A stretch of 10,282 nucleotides of DNA from Propionibacteriaceae bacterium (lineage in GTDB: Bacteria > Actinomycetota > Actinomycetes > Propionibacteriales > Propionibacteriaceae): NCBI GenBank assembly GCA_030450535.1, contig JAKDIK010000066.1, positions 1 through 10,282 of the forward strand, in the 5' to 3' direction. Shown here piece after piece: positions 6,094 to 10,282 of this stretch (position 1 is the stretch's first letter; each line of letters opens with the position of its first letter). Below the pieces are notes generated by a model, which did not search any database, had not been told where the DNA came from, and was given only the letters and a program-made list of their open reading frames with translations. Made by a program: the position numbers and the translations under genes.

Positions 6094-7161
6094 ATGAACA
6101 CAATCGGCGGGCGCGTGGCGGCTGCGCTGGCGGGCCGAACGCAAAAGGGCGTTGCCGAGGAGGTCGACATGACCCCGGACGCCTTCTCGCGCGCACTGCG
6201 TGGCGAGCGGGGTTTCGCGGCGATCGAGCTTGCGCGCCTGGCGGATGTCCTGCATGAGGATGTCCACTTCCTCATCACCGGGGAGCCTGATCCGCATGCG
6301 CTGGTGGTCTCGGCACGCCATGCGTGGAATCCCGAGGATGGTTCACGAGCCGTTCCCAGCGCGGACAAGGATGGCGCGATCCTGGACGACATCGGGCTGG
6401 CGTACGCCCAAGCCGGGCCAGGGGGCTCCGAGGTCACGCTCCCGCGGACGCCCGCGCAGGTGAGGGACGCCCTCGGTTCCGATTTCGTGCGGCCGTTTCT
6501 CGCTCGGCTGGAACGGCTGGGCGTCGATGTCGTTCGGGTTGCGGAGTTGTCGACGTCCTACTCGTTCACCGCCGGGGGACGCCCCGTGATCGCTCTCAAC
6601 GCGACCGGCAACTGGTTCCGGGAGAACTGGGGCCTGGCACACGAACTGGGACACCTCGTGGCAGGCGACGCCGGCATCATGCCCGGCAGCGCCCGGCAGA
6701 ACGATGCGGAGCGGGACGCCAATACGTTCGCCGCAGATCTGCTGATGCCACGGCAGATGGTGGAGGGGGTGACGTGGTCCGACCTCCCGCTCGATCGGTT
6801 GGCCGAGCTGGTCTGGGAATGGGGTGTCTCGACGGAGGCACTCAAGAATCGGCTGGCCAAGCTGCGCGTGGAGGTGTCCCCGGATGTCGCGGAGGTCCTC
6901 ACCTGGACCACGCAGAAGCTCCTGCATCGCCACGGCGCAGGCGCCCTGCGCGATGAGATCACGGCGCGCATGGATGCTGCCGCGACGCGGGTGTTCCCGT
7001 CGTGGCTGCGGGAGCGCCATCTTGACCTGATCGCGACCGGCGGCGTGGGCAAGGGGACGCTCGCATGGATGCTGGGCGTGCCGCCGGACGGGTTGGAAGT
7101 GGACGAACCCACTCCGCCTCCGGCGCTCGATGACGCTGAGCTGGATGGCCTGTGGGGCTGA
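6094..7161 (+). CDS. XRE-family regulator fused to an ImmA/IrrE metallopeptidase domain
   Basis: A 355-residue two-domain protein. Residues 5-60 form a XRE-like helix-turn-helix (QKGVAEEVDMTPDAFSRALRGERG). Residues of about 130-240 are a COG2856/ImmA-IrrE zinc peptidase: HELGH at 183-187 gives two zinc ligands and the catalytic Glu184, and Glu206 in ERDANTFAADLLMP is the likely third ligand. The tail (about 245-355) is unassigned. In ImmA and IrrE/PprI this fold cleaves a repressor in response to DNA damage. Here the DNA-binding domain is on the same chain, so it may regulate its own promoter and turn over itself or its partner (inference). The PIN-like gene follows after only 3 bases, indicating one operon. 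There is no Shine-Dalgarno, in line with the leaderless promoter. By eye, A/T-ending codons seem commoner than in the exporter genes, a mild hint of transfer. Confidence 0.9.
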   Translation: MNTIGGRVAAALAGRTQKGVAEEVDMTPDAFSRALRGERGFAAIELARLADVLHEDVHFLITGEPDPHALVVSARHAWNPEDGSRAVPSADKDGAILDDIGLAYAQAGPGGSEVTLPRTPAQVRDALGSDFVRPFLARLERLGVDVVRVAELSTSYSFTAGGRPVIALNATGNWFRENWGLAHELGHLVAGDAGIMPGSARQNDAERDANTFAADLLMPRQMVEGVTWSDLPLDRLAELVWEWGVSTEALKNRLAKLRVEVSPDVAEVLTWTTQKLLHRHGAGALRDEITARMDAAATRVFPSWLRERHLDLIATGGVGKGTLAWMLGVPPDGLEVDEPTPPPALDDAELDGLWG

Positions 7162-7164
7162 TCG

Positions 7165-7716
7165 ATGACCACCCCCCCACCCGTGCTGTTCTTCAGCGAC
7201 ACGACGGTTTTGCTCAACTTTGGCTTGGCCGGTGAGCTGGACGCCTTGGGAGCGTTGCTCGCCGGTCGGGGCAAGTGGTCCGGCACCGTCGCCCACGAAA
7301 CGGGCCGGCAGGGGCGCCGGCACGGGCTTCCGGAACTCCGCGAGCGCAGCGTCCTCTTCTTGGGCGAGCCCGTTCATCCGCACGACGGCGAGCACCGCCT
7401 GACGCGTGAACGGCGCCTGAGCTTCGCGAGTCCGGGCGATGCCCCAGATGAGCATTTGGGCGAGGCGGAAACGCTCACGATCATCGAGACCAGGGCGCTG
7501 CACGCCGTCTTCATCACCGATGACGGCCAAGTGCCAGGTCGCACTCATGTCCCATGCCTGTCGACGTGGGACATCGTGCGCACCTGCTTCCGCCGCGGAA
7601 TCTTGACCCTGGACGCGGCTGTCGCCATGCACGCGTGCCTGCTGCAACGCCGACGCGTGCACGTGCCCGAATTGAGGGATCCCGGAGCCTTTGTGACGTG
7701 GCTGACGAGTTCGTGA
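7165..7716 (+). CDS. PIN-like domain protein (DUF3368-like), putative toxin paired with the XRE-ImmA/IrrE protein
   Basis: A 183-residue protein starting 3 bases after the ImmA/IrrE gene, with GGGG 7 bases before its ATG. It has a PIN-like layout: Asp12 in FFSDTTVLLNF, Glu45 in TVAHE, the pair Glu100/Glu102 in LGEAETLTII, and Asp119/Asp120 in VFITDDGQV. A C-terminal segment, STWDIVRTCFRRGILT, resembles the closing helix of DUF3368 PIN proteins. It is clearly different from the VapC-like protein in this window: it is 45 residues longer, and I see no alignable stretch outside the acidic motifs. Proteins of this fold are metal-dependent nucleases, and many are toxins. That it is a toxin held by the preceding protein is inferred from operon structure. 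It has no signal peptide or membrane segment. Confidence 0.75.
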   Translation: MTTPPPVLFFSDTTVLLNFGLAGELDALGALLAGRGKWSGTVAHETGRQGRRHGLPELRERSVLFLGEPVHPHDGEHRLTRERRLSFASPGDAPDEHLGEAETLTIIETRALHAVFITDDGQVPGRTHVPCLSTWDIVRTCFRRGILTLDAAVAMHACLLQRRRVHVPELRDPGAFVTWLTSS

Positions 7717-7728
7717 GCCGTCGGGGGC

Positions 7729-7767
7729 GCGCTGCCGCGGGCAGCGCTGATTCGGGCTGGCGCTGCC
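7729..7767. terminator. Two-way terminator made of three alternating 8-mers
   Basis: GCGCTGCC (7729-7736), its complement GGCAGCGC (7740-7747) and GCGCTGCC again (7760-7767) allow two exclusive hairpins. One is 7729-7736 with 7740-7747 (loop of 3), met first by rightward transcripts. The other is 7740-7747 with 7760-7767 (loop of 12), met first by leftward ones. It lies in the 72-base gap between the convergent PIN-like and dehydrogenase genes. There is no T tract. Confidence 0.6.
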
Positions 7768-7788
7768 GGCACGGACGCGCGGGAACGG

Positions 7789-8832
7789 TCAGGGAACCAC
7801 CGCGATCTTGATGCCCACCTTGTTGGCGACGGCTTCGAGTGCGTCGTGGACATCGGCGAGCGCGAAGGTGTGGGTGACGATCTCGTCGGCGGGCAACGCG
7901 CCGCTCTCGAGGAGCCGCACGGCCCTCACGACGTCGCGCCGGCGGGCGTTGGAGCCGCCGGTGACGGTGAGCTCGCGGTAGTGGATCAGGTTCGGGTCGA
8001 TCCCGGCGGTCGCGCCCTTGGGGAAGCCCGCGAAGTAGCTGACGCGCCCGCCGACCGCCGCCAACTCCAGGGCACGTCCGGCCAGCTCGGTGGCGCCGAT
8101 GCAGACGACGACGACGTCGGCGCCCGCCCCGTCGGTGAGCTCACCGACGGCCGCCACGAGGTCGACCCCGCGCGGGTCGAGGGTGTGGGTGGCGCCCACG
8201 CGGACGGCGGCCTCCCGGCGCGCCTCGCCGCGGTTGGCGACGATGATGCGGGTCGCGCCGTGCAGCCGGGCGAGCGCGGTGTGGATGAGTCCGATGGGCC
8301 CGGCGCCCAGGATGACGACGGTGTCGCCGGCCGTCACGCGGTACTGGTCGAGCCCGTTGAGGCAGCACGAAACCGGCTCGGCCAGCGCGAGGTGGGTCGG
8401 CGGCACCGGGTGGTTCGTCGTCACGACGTTGCCGCCGGCGACCGCGCGGGCCGGGACGAGCAGGTAGTCAGCCAGGCCGCCGTCGATGGCGTAGCCGATG
8501 AGTTCCAGGTTCGCGCACATGTGCTCCCGGTCGGCCAGGCAGGCGCGGCACGCGTGGCAGGACACGACGATGGAGACCACCGCCTGCTCACCCACCGCGA
8601 CGTTTCGGACGCCTTCGCCGACGGCGGCGATGCGCCCGGCGACCTCGTGACCGAGCGTCACCTCGGGCCGGACGCCGGCCGTCTTCTCGCCGGTGAACAG
8701 CCGCACATCGGTGCCGCACAGCGTGGTCGCCTCGACTCGCAGCAGGATTTCGCCCGGTCCGGGGTCGGGAACGTCGCGAGTCATCAGCTCGAGCTCGCCG
8801 GGGGCGTTCAACACGGCGGCGCGCATGGTCAT
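7789..8832 (-). CDS. Zinc-dependent medium-chain alcohol/polyol dehydrogenase
   Basis: A 347-residue enzyme of the sorbitol/threonine/galactitol-phosphate dehydrogenase branch. It should oxidise a secondary alcohol of a polyol to a ketone with NAD(P)+ in the cytosol. Catalytic zinc residues: Cys39 (TLCGTD), His62-Glu63 (GHE) and Glu152 (ALAEP). Structural zinc: Cys92, Cys95, Cys98 and Cys106. The Rossmann motif is GAGPIG (176-181). After the second strand, where NAD enzymes usually carry Asp, it has Asn200-Arg201, which may mean use of NADP; this is inference. The start is ATG 8832, with GAGAGG 7-8 bases upstream; a second in-frame ATG at 8826 is less well spaced. It diverges from a dihydroxyacetone-kinase-like gene, which suggests that its ketone product is the kinase substrate. 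The length is normal for the family. The exact substrate is not determinable here. Confidence 0.9.
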   Translation of the reverse strand: MTMRAAVLNAPGELELMTRDVPDPGPGEILLRVEATTLCGTDVRLFTGEKTAGVRPEVTLGHEVAGRIAAVGEGVRNVAVGEQAVVSIVVSCHACRACLADREHMCANLELIGYAIDGGLADYLLVPARAVAGGNVVTTNHPVPPTHLALAEPVSCCLNGLDQYRVTAGDTVVILGAGPIGLIHTALARLHGATRIIVANRGEARREAAVRVGATHTLDPRGVDLVAAVGELTDGAGADVVVVCIGATELAGRALELAAVGGRVSYFAGFPKGATAGIDPNLIHYRELTVTGGSNARRRDVVRAVRLLESGALPADEIVTHTFALADVHDALEAVANKVGIKIAVVP

Positions 8833-8838
8833 GGCTCG

Positions 8839-8845
8839 ATCCTCT
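8839..8845 (-). promoter_or_regulatory. Shine-Dalgarno site deciding the dehydrogenase start
   Basis: Read on the minus strand, GAGAGGA ends 6 bases before the ATG at 8832. It favours that codon over the ATG six bases further in, and over more distal in-frame starts upstream. Confidence 0.6.
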
Positions 8846-8881
8846 CGCCGGTTCGCGCCGTGGGCGTCGGGGATGCAGCCG

Positions 8882-8921
8882 TCGACCCGGACACTGTTGT
8901 GGACTACCGTAGACGACAGCA
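8882..8921. promoter_or_regulatory. Divergent promoter region with an imperfect inverted repeat
   Basis: TGTTGTGGACTA (8895-8906) and TAGACGACAGCA (8910-8921) flank CCG and match as inverted repeats at 9 of 12 positions. On the plus strand, TCGACC (8882-8887), 17 bases, then TACCGT (8905-8910) could drive the kinase. On the minus strand, TACGGT (8911-8906) could be a -10 box for the dehydrogenase, though no good -35 box is visible. The repeat centre thus overlaps both -10 candidates, as expected for one regulator controlling both genes. No regulator gene is in the window. Confidence 0.4.
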
Positions 8922-8973
8922 CCACCACGTGTGTGAGATTTCGCTCTCGCCATGATGAGAACTCAACGCTGAG

Positions 8974-8979
8974 AAGGAG
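8974..8979 (+). promoter_or_regulatory. Strong Shine-Dalgarno of the kinase gene
   Basis: AAGGAG sits 5 bases before the ATG at 8985. It is the best ribosome-binding sequence in the window and fixes that start. It contrasts with the leaderless-looking starts at 877, 1342, 5947 and 6094. Confidence 0.85.
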
Positions 8980-8984
8980 CCACC

Positions 8985-10282
8985 ATGACCCGACTGCTCA
9001 ACGCACCCAGCGACTTCCCGGCAGAATCCCTCGCCGGATTCGTGCAGGCGTTTCCCCGCTACGTGCAGCAGGTGTACGGCGGCGTTGTCCGCTCGACCCG
9101 GACCGCCGAGGGCAAGGTCGCCCTCGTGGTGGGCGGCGGTTCGGGCCACTACCCGGCCTTCGCCGGCTGGGTGGGCCAAGGCTTCGCCGATGGCGCCGTC
9201 TGCGGGAACATCTTCTCCTCGCCGTCGGGGGCGCAGGCGTACAGCGTGTGCAAGGCGGCCGACCGCGGCGCCGGCGTTCTCATCGGCTTCGGCAACTATG
9301 CCGGCGATGTGCTCCACTTCGGCCAGGCCGTCGAGCGCCTGCGCTCCGAGGACATCGACGCCCGCACCATCGTGGTCACCGACGACATCGCGTCCGGCCC
9401 ACCCGAGGAGCACACCAAGCGCCGCGGCATCGCCGGCGACCTGCCGGTGTTCAAGGTGACGGCGGCGGCGTGCGAACAGGGCATGGACATCGACGAGGTC
9501 GTGGCCGTCTTCGAGCGCGCCAACGAAGCCACCCGGTCGTTCGGCGTCGCGTTCGACGGCTGCACGCTGCCCGGCGCCGACCATCCGCTCTTCACCGTGC
9601 CCGAGGGCAGGATGGGGATCGGCTTGGGCATTCACGGCGAGCCGGGCGTCGATGAGGCCGACCTGGGGACGGCCGACGACGTCGCCCGGCTGCTCGTGGA
9701 CGGGCTGCTGGCCGACCGGCCCGCGTCCGAGGACGGCCGCGTCGTCGCGGTACTCAACGGGCTGGGCGGCACGAAGTACGAGGAAATGTTCGTGGTGTGG
9801 GGCGCGGTATCCCGGCTGCTGGCCGAGGCGGACGTCCGGGTCGTCGACCAGGAGGTCGGCGAGCTGGTCACCAGCCTCGACATGGCGGGCATCTCGTTGA
9901 CCCTCATGTGGGTCGACGATGAGTTGCTGGCCTTATGGGACGCCCCCTGTGACACCCCGGCCTACCGGCGGGGAGCGGTGGATGCCGCCGAATCCGACGT
10001 GCGGGAGTTGCCGACCCGGGCCGAGGCGGTGGCCGTCACCGAGCCCGGCTCGGCGGCCTCCCGCGAACTGGCCGCCGCCGTCGTGGCGCACCTGACGGCG
10101 GTCCACGCGGCCCTGGGTGAGCACGAGGTGCGCCTCGGCGATCTCGACGCGGTGGCCGGCGACGGCGACCACGGCACCGGCATGCTGCGCGGCTGCGCCG
10201 CGGCGGTCACGGCCGCCACGGATCTGGTGGGGCAGGACGCCGGCGCCGGCACCGCACTGGTGGGTGCGGGGGACGCCTGGTC
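8985..10282 (+). CDS. Single-chain DhaK-DhaL type dihydroxyacetone/ketose kinase (3' partial)
   Basis: 432 complete codons are present before the window ends; single-chain members are usually about 570 residues. Residues 1 to about 330 are a DhaK domain. They contain GGGSGHYPAF (His55, substrate contact), NYAGDVLHF (Asp108) and GIHGEPG, whose His217 corresponds to the His that binds the ketone covalently as a hemiaminal. From about residue 360 a DhaL ATP-binding domain begins, with the Mg-binding GDGDHGTGM at 392-400. Fusion of both domains in one chain points to an ATP-dependent kinase rather than the three-part PTS-linked form. It phosphorylates dihydroxyacetone or a similar short ketose. 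Relatives in mycobacteria act on erythrulose in tetritol breakdown, and pairing with a polyol dehydrogenase makes that a real alternative. The frame stays open to the window edge with no frameshift. Confidence 0.92.
   Translation, partial: MTRLLNAPSDFPAESLAGFVQAFPRYVQQVYGGVVRSTRTAEGKVALVVGGGSGHYPAFAGWVGQGFADGAVCGNIFSSPSGAQAYSVCKAADRGAGVLIGFGNYAGDVLHFGQAVERLRSEDIDARTIVVTDDIASGPPEEHTKRRGIAGDLPVFKVTAAACEQGMDIDEVVAVFERANEATRSFGVAFDGCTLPGADHPLFTVPEGRMGIGLGIHGEPGVDEADLGTADDVARLLVDGLLADRPASEDGRVVAVLNGLGGTKYEEMFVVWGAVSRLLAEADVRVVDQEVGELVTSLDMAGISLTLMWVDDELLALWDAPCDTPAYRRGAVDAAESDVRELPTRAEAVAVTEPGSAASRELAAAVVAHLTAVHAALGEHEVRLGDLDAVAGDGDHGTGMLRGCAAAVTAATDLVGQDAGAGTALVGAGDAW

Noticed and set aside
6343..7662. 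Long open frame antisense to the XRE-ImmA/IrrE and PIN-like genes
   Set aside because: The plus strand carries HELGH and PIN acidic motifs in order with good starts. The antisense product has no domain pattern and would cross both real genes.
7846..8955. Long plus-strand open frame over the dehydrogenase
   Set aside because: The minus strand encodes all zinc ligands and the Rossmann motif of a complete dehydrogenase. The plus-strand product is a low-complexity Gly/Asp/Val/Arg/His-rich shadow.
8985..10282. Possible frameshift in the kinase gene
   Set aside because: Careful codon counting from ATG 8985 keeps the same frame through the GIHGEPG motif and the GDGDHG motif at about 10158, with no stop, so the gene is intact as far as the window goes.

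Overview
The window is very GC-rich. Third codon positions are mostly G or C, and several genes start without a Shine-Dalgarno sequence directly behind a -10 box. The gene families also fit a high-GC actinobacterium. A Propionibacteriales-like host is possible, but the sequence alone does not settle the genus. There are nine protein genes, two of them cut by the window edges. I see no tRNA, rRNA, CRISPR array or insertion sequence, and no gene-free stretch longer than about 160 bases.

Layout. (1) 1-785 (+): the C-terminal part of a GH94-type glycoside phosphorylase, followed by a strong GC hairpin terminator. (2) 877-1272 (+): a small single-domain cupin with its own apparent leaderless promoter. 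(3) 1342-5140 (+): two overlapping genes for the halves of a heterodimeric ABC exporter. Their nucleotide-binding domains are degenerate in complementary ways, so only one of the two ATP sites should be catalytic. (4) 5163-5239: a large imperfect palindrome plus two extra copies of its arm, between convergent genes. (5) 5298-7716: a toxin-antitoxin-like island with two units diverging from a 146-bp control region. Leftward is a Phd/YefM-type antitoxin and a VapC-like PIN toxin. Rightward is an XRE-ImmA/IrrE regulator-protease and a second, different PIN-like protein. Each promoter carries its own palindrome. (6) 7729-7767: three alternating copies of an 8-mer forming mutually exclusive hairpins, probably a two-way terminator. 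(7) 7789-10282: a zinc-dependent medium-chain dehydrogenase (-) divergent from a single-chain DhaK-DhaL type ketose kinase (+, cut off). An imperfect inverted repeat lies between them.

How the parts may work together. The dehydrogenase and kinase look like a small polyol-to-ketose-phosphate pathway; the substrate (glycerol/dihydroxyacetone, or a four-carbon polyol such as threitol or erythritol) is inferred, not shown. The exporter halves are translationally coupled and should assemble as one pump. The PIN/antitoxin island is the most likely accessory segment. Its XRE-ImmA/IrrE plus PIN pair is the best candidate here for a poorly described system.
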